Assembly (NCBI GenBank): GCA_005406025.1
Contig: BGZK01000102.1
Location: 310,001-374,000 of the forward strand
Length of the DNA: 64,000 nt
Source of the DNA: Eumeta japonica
Taxonomy: Eukaryota > Arthropoda > Insecta > Lepidoptera > Psychidae
Direction: 5' to 3'
The position numbers and the translations under genes are program-made. The notes beneath the pieces are model-generated. The model did no database searches, had not been told where the DNA came from, and was given only the letters and a program-made list of their open reading frames with translations. Each line of letters opens with the position of its first letter. Within the stretch, counting starts at the first letter, position 1. Shown here in pieces: positions 12,774 to 22,145 of this stretch.

Positions 12774-13186
12774 CGAGTGGAGCGCCGGCGCTCCGGGCTG
12801 ACGTAGACAACGGAGGAAGGGGAGGGTGAGAATGCTTGTGGATTGTTATCGGCAACCACCGCATGTGTGTCGCCCACGCAGAAATGTGGTGTTGTTATCG
12901 TCTGTATAATATTGTAAAAGTGTGAAAAAGGGAGCAGTACTATGCTTTATGCTGTTATAATATAGAGTACATATTTATGTATTGAATAGAATTATAAGTG
13001 GAATATAATTCATAAATTGGTTTCATTTTGCAAATTTACACTGTCTCGGTGTTTTGAAGTTAAGCACTATAAATTGTGAGCTTGGGTTCAAATCCTGATG
13101 AGGTGTAAATTTTAGTTAGTTGTCTCTTTTTTTTTGGGGTGTTTAATAGGGTAAAGAAACAAATAGTCACGTATCAAAAACTTTAT
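12774..13186. other. left subterminal non-coding region
   Basis: Lies between the left inverted repeat and the 3' end of the polymerase gene. The first ~130 bp is still G-rich, then composition drops sharply to AT-rich. It contains a tRNA-like segment (13032-13112) and a T-run near 13127. No coding frame is supported. Confidence 0.7.
13032..13112 (+). other. tRNA-like or Pol III-promoter-like segment
   Basis: A perfect 10-bp inverted pair, aaatttacac (13032-13041) and gtgtaaattt (13103-13112), encloses ~60 bp. Inside are an A-box-like 'tgtctcggtgttttgaagtt' and an exact B-box ggttcaaatcc (13085-13095). The T arm can form with wobble pairs, but the enclosing stem is a few bases out of register with a canonical acceptor stem, so a functional tRNA is unlikely. 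A tRNA-derived SINE head or a Pol III transcript of the element are alternatives. Confidence 0.4.
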
Positions 13187-16100
13187 TTATTGCTTATCAC
13201 TTATCTTATAATGACCCCATGCCAGAGTGTTATTATCTTCTAACACATATCGTTTATCATCGTTTCCGCTCAATACTTTTTTTCTTAGTTTATATGTAAA
13301 CAATTGATGTTTGTTAGATTTAATTAAATACATATTTTTATATATATTTGTTTCACTTTAGAAGACACTTTTGTATGACATGAATGTGAGTTTTTGAACA
13401 GGTTTCGTTACACCTTTTACTCTTTTTCCAATTTCTTATCAACTATATACGCATACATTTTAGGTCGGAGTCCGACGAACTCAGTTATGATCGAACCATT
13501 ACACTCATCTTTCATCAATCCAATAATTTTTTGTTAACTAATGGTAAACTGTAAACATTATCTGTTGGATATTTGGAAGTATCATATCGATTTAAATCAT
13601 TTTAATATCGTCATAATAATCATCGGTTTCTATTTCATAAATGAATGAATCAGTGTCTGTGTAAAGTAGTTTCACTTTATTTTGTATTTAGGTAAAATAT
13701 AATTGTAATGGAAATCGTACATCATCATTTTGATAACTCTAATACACAAAATCCTATATACATCGGTTTTCATAATACACTTGCACTTTGTTTAATTGTA
13801 TTCCCACAAAATTGTCATTAAATATTACGATACTATGAAAATTTGGCTGACTGATGTACCTACCAGCACCATATCTACACTTTGTCGTGGTTTTATATCG
13901 TCCCAATGTGATAACAATTTGACATCAACTCGTTTTCTACATTTTCTATTGTTTTACCGAAAATGGAATTATTCATGAGTTTAAAAATCCTCTTCAAATT
14001 TATTTTTTGCTTCACATCTTTTGTGAATTCAAGTCGATATATGTTTTAACCATGGTGATTGATCGAAAACTAATATTTTGTTGATTTTTTCAAAACTACA
14101 CCGTGGGCAATGCACTGTTGTAAATTACGATAATGTATCACATAATTGCGTTTATCGTTCAGAGTTAACAGTAATTTGTTTTGTTTACCTCCTGGTGGTT
14201 TTATGCTTTCCGCGCAAAATGGATAATCATTATGACAATCATGAATGTTGGTGGGATATTCCAAATCTACATCTAATATATATCCTCTCGAACTATTTTC
14301 GGTGATAGTATTTATATCAAAATTGACAATTTCACTTTCTGATAACCATCTAAAATTACCTGTAGGCAAGTATTGGCTCATACTCCACCCGTATAAATTA
14401 TTAACATCTAAGTATACAATGTATTTAGATGAATGAGAGGGATTATAATTATCATTCATGTATTTATTATTTGCTTTAGAATAACGACAACTAACTTGTG
14501 TTATACCTCCTCTTATACCAGATTGAATAAATTGTATTATTGTATAGTCCGATAGCAATTCTAAATTTATTTTAGTATATTTCAACATTGCATCCCAAGA
14601 CAAAGAGGGTGCCGTTAAATAGTGACAAGGGTCTAAATGATATACATTACGACAAACTAGTCTAAAATTTTCGAAAATGTCAGCTAATAATAGTACATCT
14701 ATTTTTAAATATAAATCGCAATAACTTCCTAAATTATTTATCGAAAAATGATTCCACACATTACATGCGTGAGAGTAATCTTCATCTGTAACATGTGAAT
14801 TGGATAACACGCTAAAAATTTTCTTTTGGTGGTAATAAAGTTTCATTAAACTTTTCCCAAGATGATATATACTCATATGGAAAAACGCCTTTACGTTTTA
14901 CTAAAGGTAAATCAGTTTCGGAAAAAATTAGATATTATTTTTAACTGATTTAAATTTAAATTGTTAGCTAGATTGTTCAAACTCTCTGATAAGAACTTGT
15001 ATGAGTCGATGAATCTTAAATCAATTTTTTATTAGATTCGAATGATAATCGTTGAGAGAATGAAATATATTTTTCTTTGTTATTAGCAATACAGTTGAGA
15101 GGATATTGCTTATATTTAGCTAATTCGCTTATAAATAAATGACTATCATAACCACAAAGGTTGTGGAATATTATTGGAACATAGTTGGCTAGCGTATAAT
15201 TTAAATTACATTGTCGATGAGCTGCATTCCTAAAGTTACCTGTGAGATGACAATGATCGATTACTCGATCATTTTCTGATTTAAATGGTTTCTCACAAAT
15301 ATGACAGACTTTCAACGTTTGAAAGCGGATAAATTCTTCTTCTGATAATGAATTCAACGGTTTAGGGTTGAACATTATTTTGAAATCATTTCAATTTCAG
15401 AGTATATATTTTTATAAAGTGTTCTACACAGTCTTTACCGCGATATGATGCATATCTACATAATGATTGATCATAGCTGCTATGAATGTAATAACCATAA
15501 CTGCAAGGTATATGTTTTGTACCTTTGTGGAAGAAATTGTACTATCACACGTTTTGGTAGTGGTTCCAATATTGATTCGAAATCTGCATAAATTACAAAT
15601 GGTACATCTAATTGTCGTCTGTAACTCTTAAAATTAAGATATATATCTTCACCTTGTGGTAATTTGACTAATGTCTTTACACATCCTATCCGTCTGTGTT
15701 CTTCTAATTGCTCATTACTATTAAAAATACCATACATCCAAAACATAAAAATTTTGATGATCATGAGCATTGATTTGATTAGATATTAATCTCGAAAGGT
15801 TTTAATCCACACATAATGAGATTTACTACCGTTTTCAAAATATAAAAGATTGATATGATATTTTCTATTTGTGAATTTTGAATGATATAATGGTCCAACT
15901 ATCATTTCTTTTCCACACCATATATGTTTATGCTAATGTCAATGTTTTGCTTTTCAAATAATTGGATATTATGCATCGATACAGGAAAATTTATATTTTG
16001 AATGTTTAATACATTTTATAATGAGGATATGAGGTGATCCGATCACTATTTTTAGAACTGGATATAACGCAGAGACGATCGCCCATGCGAAACAAGCACC

Positions 16101-16684
16101 GTCATCATAGTTCTTCACGTTAACACATGCATGTTTCTTCTCAATCCACTTTGGTAGAGGTAAATAAGAGCCTGCTATCAATTCTTTACATTTGTTAATA
16201 TTTACTTCCAAATATAGTATTTTTCAAAACTCCATCCACTTCCTTTTTCTTGAAATTCTTCAGTTTTTTAATATTACGCTTTTAAAATTGTCATATATTT
16301 CATTTAAATCGCTGTCTTTATTGATAAGTTCATTCCTTGTATTAAAAGATTTATCATCATAAATAATTTCACCATCTTTTAATAGATTGTATGAAGTAAA
16401 CAATTCAATATTGATTTTCAAAACCTATGTTCTTGAAGAGCAGTTTTGATAAGCTCAATTACTTTATTTTGATTTTGTGTAGGTAAAATGACGGTGTGAT
16501 AAATTCCTTTGCTCCGTTGATCTTGTATGTAGAAATTCTGTTTTAAAACATGACTGTATGAAGTTAATTCCATAATCTTCATTAGGCTCAAAACACATAA
16601 TATTTTATGACGTTTACTCCGAGAGTGAGCAATGAGTCTATTTGATGGTACGTTTTCTTTACAGAAATCACAATAGTAAAACAT
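13187..16684 (-). pseudogene. PolB: protein-primed family B DNA polymerase (PolB), frameshifted
   Basis: Replicative polymerase of the element. Reading leftward, the N-terminus has a zinc-finger-like CDFC...H...H (16.62-16.68 kb). Then come a 'CFAWA' segment (16.08 kb) and exonuclease motif I, VIYADFESILEP (15.58 kb). An embedded HNH/endonuclease VII-like block, CHICEKPF with DHCHLTGNFR (15.22-15.31 kb), is followed by exo II FHNLCGYDSHLF (15.15 kb) and exo III with LKIDVLLLADIFENF (14.68 kb). Polymerase motif A is YLDVNNLYGWSMSQYLPTG (14.4 kb), motif B is NNSIFGK (13.96 kb), and motif C is YTDTDSFIYE (13.65 kb). The gene ends at 13187-13189. The total matches a ~1,150-residue Polinton PolB, but several frameshifts split it; the longest open piece is 268 codons (14070-14876). 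The start is taken at ATG 16684, since the longer frame begins at TTG. All catalytic aspartates seen are present. Confidence 0.92.
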
Positions 16685-16926
16685 AATTATTTTAAACAAA
16701 ACACAAAACGATCATTCACTAGTAAAATGTAACAGCAAATTGTTGTTAGTTTTCTGTTAGTCTTATATATATATTGAATTTATACCACAACCTTTCAAAC
16801 AATAACCGCAAACCACAATTTAATTTTGTTTTGTAATTAATGAAGACGATGTAGTATGAAAAAGTCAGTAGATAGATGGGTAAAAAGATAAATAAAACGA
16901 AAATTTAAATAAATATATTCATTTTA

Positions 16927-17661
16927 TTAAAAGGTTTGTTCATATTTACATAAAAGAAAACAATTGTTATACAGAATATTTTTACCAAAACTTTTGATTT
17001 CACAGTCGACTATAGAATTTTTATCACATAACTTTTCCATCATTTCATTAAATTCATCTCGATTTTGCAGATGACACATTTTAAATTGTTTCTTAAACAT
17101 ATTTAATCGATTAATGAACGTTAAACGAAGTTTTACGAGTTCTTTCAAACGTAAATTGATACACTGTATACATTGTTGAATACTTTTCCATTCTGCTTCA
17201 GAAATCAATAAGCTCATATAATAAGTGGAAGAGCTTACGTTCAAATACTTGTTTTGGTTCAAAACAACCATTTCAAAAGATGGACGATTTAGCTGTTGAA
17301 TGTCTTCATCAGATAATAGACAGTTGAAAAATGCACTTATATTCTCTTCATTCTCTGATATATTTGTCACCCATTCATCTTTTGTTAAAATAAGACGATC
17401 TCCGAGATTCACTTCCAATTGAAGATGAGAATTCCCATTTAAATATGTTGATATAAAACGTAGATTATCAGAATTTATTCTATAACATGATGTTGAAAAT
17501 TCACTTTTACAACTATTATTTAAAAATGGAACGTAAAATGGAGAAAAGCAAGCCATAATGTGCGAACACTTCAACAGCTCAACCACAACTAACATCGACA
17601 TAGAGAGGTGATATATATATACAGTAAGATAAAGTAAAATTCTATTTTTTGTATTTTTCAT
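16927..17661 (-). CDS. unrecognised 244-aa Polinton protein
   Basis: An intact frame between the major capsid and polymerase genes. Its ATG overlaps the capsid stop in an ATGA arrangement, suggesting reinitiation from a shared transcript. The first ~30 residues are hydrophobic (LLYLTVYIYHLSMSMLVVVE), so it may carry a membrane anchor; an internal Met (MACFSPF, about residue 36) is an alternative start. The rest is soluble and rich in Asn, Leu and Lys. Two segments resemble each other: one ends RLILTKDEWVTNI, the other YMSLLISEAEWKSIQ, each beta-like followed by (D/E)EW and a helix. That recalls PC4/p15-like ssDNA-binding folds, but this is only an impression. It ends in a helical, Cys-containing tail. 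Function unknown. It is one of few long frames in the element without a break. Confidence 0.75.
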   Translation of the reverse strand: MKNTKNRILLYLTVYIYHLSMSMLVVVELLKCSHIMACFSPFYVPFLNNSCKSEFSTSCYRINSDNLRFISTYLNGNSHLQLEVNLGDRLILTKDEWVTNISENEENISAFFNCLLSDEDIQQLNRPSFEMVVLNQNKYLNVSSSTYYMSLLISEAEWKSIQQCIQCINLRLKELVKLRLTFINRLNMFKKQFKMCHLQNRDEFNEMMEKLCDKNSIVDCEIKSFGKNILYNNCFLLCKYEQTF

Positions 17662-18828
17662 GATACTTTACGAATAATATTATTTAACATATTGTATTCA
17701 CAAAGAGAATCATTAATTATTAAACAATAAGCGGTAGTATTTGAAGCCACATTCTTTTTAAATTCAAATTCAATTCGAATATCAATTGTTCCATTTTTAT
17801 AGGTATCGTTTTGTCTAGAACAGTCGATAACAATCAAAGGAGCGCGTTTTATAATGTGGAGGATCTAAAAGCGGTTTTGTTGTTTCGTTTCCATAATATG
17901 ACCGTTGAAATAGAACATATGCGTTATAGAAAAGGAGAATTTGTCGTTTTCGAAATCACCCATGAAAGATTCATATGGGTAGTATTGCGAATTTAGATAA
18001 AGCCTTGCATTTACTATATTACAATGATCAAAGGTACTCATATCTTTGCTTTTATCATTTTTTCGGGCCGTTTGAAAACCAATTAGAACATATCTTGGTT
18101 TGTCTAATTGAGAAGCAGTTTTAATGGCCCAAATATGTTTATTAGTTGTAGGTAGTAATGGATATTCATAAAGATCCCATGTGCGAAAAGCGATTTCGAC
18201 TGGTATATTTTTTTCTATCAAATGTAAAAGCTTAAGTTTTTCTTTATCAGAAAGACGTATAATTGGCATTCTCCATGTAATACGTGTTATGTTTATTTTA
18301 ACATCTTTACTCGCATTTACAACCGCTGAATTATAATTTGTGCTACTTCGATTCAATATTAATTCATGTTTAGCGTGACCTTTTTGTAATCTTCGGCAAA
18401 CCCAAGTAGGTGAGAAAGAGGAATATTTAAGCCGAATTCGTCTTCGATATCTTTTACAGTATCATTGTACCATCCAAAACTTTTCAAACCTTTCACCATG
18501 CCTTCGTTATAAGAAACATAACCTTTCATAGCACTTGTAATACCACAATTTTTCGATCTATCAATTTCCATTCCATTCAATTCATATCTAAGATCTTGAA
18601 ACAGGTAAGTAGGACCGTTATTCACAAAATTGGCATCCTTTTCAATAGTTCCTTCTACATAAATACTGCTTTGACATGGTAATACTATTAAATCTTGCTG
18701 ATGTATGGAAATTCTTATCTCATCATTATTTTTGAAATTATCATTGAAAGGATAGTAAGAATGCACCTCTATACTTTCTATAGAATCATCATAGTTTACT
18801 TTTTCTGATATATCTAATATGGATGAAA
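17658..18828 (-). pseudogene. MCP: major capsid protein (double jelly-roll, hexon-like), frameshifted
   Basis: Forms the hexon-like shell in Polintons and adintoviruses. Near the N-terminus is EVHSYYPFNDNFKNNDEIRI, followed by LPCQSSIYVEGTI, typical for this family. The middle has INITRITWRMPIIRLSD and IEIAF/VEIAFRTWDLYEYP-like strands (18.15-18.3 kb). The C-terminus has LIVIDCSRQND and NTTAYCLIIND (17.70-17.83 kb), ending at TGA 17658. Total length, about 385 codons, is somewhat short but near the family range. The frame shifts near 18357, near 17865 and again just downstream; at least two breaks fit a one-base loss in a short A run. No ATG lies in frame at the expected start near 18828, so the start is lost or shifted. 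It lies within the minus-strand capsid cassette. Confidence 0.85.
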
Positions 18829-19023
18829 TACCTTTAAACCTAAAGAGTTTAAGAACAGCTTATTTTCTTCAGTAAGATACTTTGATGATTCTCTATTGTA
18901 TTCTATTGGTTTTGATTTCGTTCGTGTAGGTGTAAGCTTGTTTAAAACCTGTGTGCTACTGACACTCGGTAGCAGCACGTGCTCTTTTTTTTATAGATTA
19001 TCATTTCGAATAAACCAAAACAT
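18814..19023 (-). pseudogene. small linker ORF upstream of the capsid gene, interrupted
   Basis: The ATG at 19023 follows the penton stop by one base. The frame opens MFWFIRNDNL, meets a TAA before an A8 run, then stays open as LTPTRTKSKPIEYN... and TEENKLFLNSLGLK to a stop at 18814. The tail, about 'FL.SLG.K' in front of the capsid start, matches the arrangement I recall upstream of many arthropod Polinton capsid genes. It overlaps the capsid N-terminus in another frame. Function unknown; it could be a small structural protein. Confidence 0.5.
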
Positions 19024-19024
19024 A

Positions 19025-19720
19025 CTATTTCATTCGTTTTATATGAAGTCTGACTGATATATTTTCATTTCTAAAATTGATTAACTCATCATGCTCATTA
19101 ATAAGTCGAACTTCGAAGTATTGAATGGAATTACTCTTGAGCGGTAAATATATAGGATTAGCTGGTGTTTCTAATATTTGATAACCTGGTGGAACATTTG
19201 GAGAAAATTCACGAATGACGCGGGCGGCAACATTATTAACGTACCATCCCTCAATTAAATTACAGGTGACCCTGATGGTATTTGTAATAAGAATATCAAT
19301 AGAAGTGTCGGAAATGTTAACTGTTTTCTTCGGTAATTTACGTTTAGTGAAACCTAGAAGAGAACCAATGGAATGTTCTTTATCAAAGTGAATATCGTAA
19401 TATGGTGAATACATAGTACATTTCATTGTGTGTGCATCAGAAATCATATCCATTTGTTTTTCTGGATTTCCATGAGTCTGTTCAAAAACTTTTGTCTCTA
19501 TATAATGAAAAACATCATTTATTTCATATGACCCAATAGGAATTTCTATCACCTTGTCTCCATAATGAAAAGATTATTACTACTGTCTACATTTGGTATC
19601 GAATTATACGATTTAAAATATATCAATGCACACTCAAATTGACCTTCACCTAATTCTAATGCTGGTAAAAATTAGCACTTAATTGTGAGTTTTCCCGTTT
19701 AAGGTAATCACGTAAGACAT
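19025..19720 (-). pseudogene. penton / minor capsid protein (single jelly-roll), frameshifted near the N-terminus
   Basis: The penton occupies capsid vertices. The downstream 175 codons (19025-19552) are intact and diagnostic: a GSLLGF segment, RVTCNLIEGWYVNNVAAR, EFSPNVPPGYQI and, at the end, LINFRNENISVRLHIKR. The N-terminal ~60 codons lie upstream to ATG 19720 (MSYVITLNGK; then ELGEGQFECALIYF) in two other frames. The break at about 19550 fits a missing T in a short T run. It is followed one base later by the linker ORF and preceded by the protease gene. Confidence 0.88.
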
Positions 19721-19785
19721 CTTTCTTCGGAAAAGGTAGCTAGTGAAATAAACAACACAAAAAATTAAAATACTTATATTTTACA

Positions 19786-20158
19786 TCAAAACGATTTAAT
19801 TTTACTTCCTAAAAATTTTAAACATAAGTGACCACATTTATATGATGTAGGATTTTGAACTCTATCATAGTTGTATTTCACGGATACCCCATGCATATAC
19901 TTAAGGAATTCATTTGGTGGTTTTAAATTACCAAAACTATCAAAATATTCACAATCACCTTTATGTTTAACATATGCAACCCAATGTGTACCACCACCTT
20001 CTTTTTATCTAAATTTATAATACCGCATTCATCATTTTTCGGTTTTCTCGGTAAAGTTTCTCTCATAAAACACCTCTAAAATGAGGGATGTTTGAAGCAA
20101 ATTTTAATATATCATTATCAGTAAGCGGACGATTAGGAAGATGATGGTATTTTATTAG
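19786..20158 (-). pseudogene. PRO: adenovirus-type maturation cysteine protease, frameshifted
   Basis: Adenain-like (C5/Ulp1 superfamily) protease that would process capsid proteins. Motifs in order: LPNRPLTDNDILKFA (20.10-20.14 kb), MRETLPRKPKNDECGIINLD (20.01-20.07 kb), catalytic His in THWVAYVKH (about 19.98 kb), EYFDSFGNLKPP (Asp; about 19.94 kb), YNYDRVQNPTS and catalytic Cys in YKCGHLCLKFLG (about 19.82 kb), stop at 19786. His, Asp and Cys are all kept. Two single-base shifts are evident: one just before the MRETL segment (four Ts where five are needed) and one before the GGGTHW segment. The upstream limit is uncertain and overlaps the end of the pX-like gene. Confidence 0.9.
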
Positions 20159-20415
20159 TTTTTTGAATATGGTGATAAATACAGCCCCATTCCTTTTTTA
20201 TATGGTTTTAGATATAATCCTTTGCCAATATTTACACCATCATTTGTTACTTTTTCTTTATTTCTATTCATATCAGAAATATTTTTTACTGTTGATGATA
20301 TCCCACTTGCCAACGACCCTGCAGCTGCTAACGCACTAAGAATAGGTATTAATGGAAGAAATCCACCTCTTTTAGGTAAAGGTATTACACGTGGTATTTT
20401 AATTTTTACCTTCAC
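20155..20415 (-). CDS. pX-like small virion protein
   Basis: About 86 residues. A basic Pro-rich N-terminus (IPRVIPLPKRGG) leads into a hydrophobic Ala/Leu/Gly stretch (FLPLIPILSALAAAGSLASG), a charged linker and two GLYLKPY/GLYLSPY repeats at the C-terminus. This layout matches the adenovirus pX-like/core or membrane-active small proteins of Polintons and adintoviruses. The frame begins at GTG with no ATG in frame before a TAG, so the start is unclear or has been lost; it overlaps the 3' end of the PLA2 gene. The frame itself is intact. Confidence 0.7.
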   Translation of the reverse strand: MKVKIKIPRVIPLPKRGGFLPLIPILSALAAAGSLASGISSTVKNISDMNRNKEKVTNDGVNIGKGLYLKPYKKGMGLYLSPYSKN

Positions 20416-21017
20416 TAATTTGTTTAGCTTTTCGTACAGCTACATTCATCAAAGTATTCGATTTCATACATCCTCCGCGTTTATTATGATTTTTAATGCT
20501 TTTCTACTTTCTTTTATGACTTTTGATAAGGGTATCCCCATTCCATGCTTTGTTTTAAATCTCATGATCTTGTCAACAAAAATGCTGCAATTCGTTCGGA
20601 TGGTTCTGTCTCACTTGTGTTCCAACGATTATGAGCTATTTCAGCTAATTTTGAATCGGCTAAATTTCTGTTTGTGATATCTTTATGTAACCAATATGCA
20701 ATATCGTGATTTTTACACGCTTCGTCTAGCTTATTTATTCCTTTATCGCCACGAGCTAACCTCTTTTGCAATTTAGTTCCAGGTCCGCAATAATTGTAAC
20801 CGGGAATATGTAACTCGAACGGAAGGTTATCGATCAAATTATTTAAAACACCACTACCACTTACCATGATCCAATCATTAATGAGATAGCGGTTCGATAA
20901 AACGATTATTATATTTGCAAAAATGCAATCTTTTTTATTAGTTGGTTTAATATTCTTTAGTTCTTTAACTAGATTTTCATGTTTATTACAAAATAAGACT
21001 ATTTTTGGAGACATCAT
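20409..21017 (-). pseudogene. PLA2-domain protein (parvovirus/adintovirus type), frameshifted in the C-terminus
   Basis: A secreted-PLA2-type fold as used by parvovirus VP1 and adintoviruses to breach endosomal membranes. The calcium loop is YCGPGT (residues 76-81 of the 151-aa frame). The catalytic helix is LDEACKNHDIAYW with His104-Asp105 and the paired Asp98/Cys101. The intact frame covers 20562-21017; further C-terminal segments lie downstream in two other frames (KTKHGMGIPLSK, then a KRGGC...KAKQISEGK stretch) to a stop near 20409. The break near 20570 fits a missing T in a T run. Two starts are possible: ATG 21017, or the internal ATG 20867 (MVSGSGVLNN), the more usual place for the family. 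The extra 50 N-terminal residues may be a separate reading. Confidence 0.85.
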
Positions 21018-21087
21018 TAATTAATAAAGAAGGGTTTTTTCAATTAAACCATATAACAGGTAACATTAAAAAATAATTAACATTAAT
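21018..21087. promoter_or_regulatory. 70-bp divergent intergenic region
   Basis: The minus-strand capsid set (from 21017) and the plus-strand ATPase (from 21088) diverge from this 70-bp AT-rich spacer. It contains a T run, aaccatataac and several taattaa-type words. If the PLA2 start is 20867, the spacer is about 220 bp. Confidence 0.5.
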
Positions 21088-21776
21088 ATGAAAATAGTTA
21101 AACAAAATACACGTCTTCCAGTACAGGAATGGAAGATTGAAAATAATAAATCATCATGTAAACATGGAATTTTATTACCGAATACTATTCGATGCTTAAT
21201 ATGTGGTCCATCGAATTGTGGGAAAACAAATGTACTTCTGAGTCTTTTAATTGAACCTCAAGGAGTCAGGTTTCAAAATATATATCTCTATTCAAAATCT
21301 CTTCAACAACCTAAATACGTATTTTTATCACAGGTTTTAAAAAAAGTAAAAGAAGTCAAATACTACTGCTTCAGTGATAAAGCAGATGTGATACCACCTG
21401 AAAAAGCACATCCTAATAGTATTATTATTTTTGATGATGTTTCTAGTGAAAGCCAAGAGAACATCCGTCTTTATTTTTCAATGGGACGTCATCGTAATGT
21501 AGACTGTTTTATTTATGTCAAACTTATAGTAAAATACCAAAACAATTGGTACGCGATAATGCAAATTTTATTATTGTATTTAAGCAAGATGATTTAAATT
21601 TAAAACATATTTATGATGACCATGTTAATGTTGATATGACTTGGAATCAATTTCAAGATATATGTAGAGAGTGTTGGAATGAGAAATATTCTTTTCTTAC
21701 TATTGACAAAGATAGTGATTTAAATAAGGGACGGTATAGAAAGGAGTTAGACTGTTTTATTAAGATTAATCCGTAG
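21088..21776 (+). pseudogene. ATP: genome-packaging ATPase (FtsK/HerA type), one frameshift
   Basis: Motor that pumps DNA into the capsid. Walker A is GPSNCGKT (residues 40-47) and Walker B IIIFDDV (112-118). A sensor-like SMGRHRNVDC follows at about 21480-21510. The frame then breaks (near 21515, a one-base loss) and resumes in the next frame with SKIPKQLVRDNANFI and LKHIYDDHV to a stop at 21776. Total ~230 codons is normal for Polinton A32-like ATPases, so little is lost beyond the frameshift. Confidence 0.93.
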
Positions 21777-21797
21777 TTCATATTATTTTAAAATATA

Positions 21798-21845
21798 CCT
21801 ATATATAAACTGTTTATATTGTAAAATGTATCAGTATGTGTGAGT
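21798..21845 (+). promoter_or_regulatory. TATA-TCAGT core promoter followed by a splice-donor-like GTGAGT
   Basis: tatataaac (about 21801) is followed ~30 bp later by tcagt (21831-21835), the classic insect and insect-virus early-promoter spacing, then by gtgagta at 21840. It precedes the 22-bp repeat array and the DUF8207-type gene. Confidence 0.5.
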
Positions 21846-21938
21846 AACTAAGAAACGAAAGTATAAAATAGAAAGCTGTTTAAGCCTCATTATTGCTAAG
21901 GTTTCATAATAACTGGTGAATAAATATACATATATAAT

Positions 21939-22118
21939 ACCTATGGAAGAGGTATATGTTACCTATCAAAGAAGTCAGTATAGAATACCTGTTGAAGAGG
22001 TATAAGAAACCTGTTGAAGAGGTATAAGAAACCTGTTGAAGAGGTATAAAATACCTGTTGAAGAGGTATAAAATACCTGTTGAAGAGGTATAAAACATCT
22101 GTTGAAGAGCATTTTAAA
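21939..22118. repeat. array of eight 22-bp iterons
   Basis: Units acctgttgaagaggtataag(aa) begin at 21939, 21961, 21987, 22009, 22031, 22053, 22075 and 22097. The spacing is exactly 22 bp except for one 26-bp step. The last units are nearly identical and the first two diverged. Each unit contains acct...aggt inverted words. The array lies between the ATPase and the next gene; open frames on the minus strand here are artefacts. Confidence 0.93.
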
Positions 22119-22145
22119 ATTGATAAATACTTTTGTTTGTAAAAA

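Noticed and set aside
12080..12877. Five long overlapping open frames (139-265 codons) on both strands
   Set aside because: All are Ala/Gly/Pro/Arg-rich readings of the GC-rich tandem repeats, where stops are rare. The mirrored right end gives the same artefacts.
13032..13112. Functional tRNA gene
   Set aside because: The B box is exact, but the acceptor and T arms are out of register and the anticodon stem pairs only about three bases.
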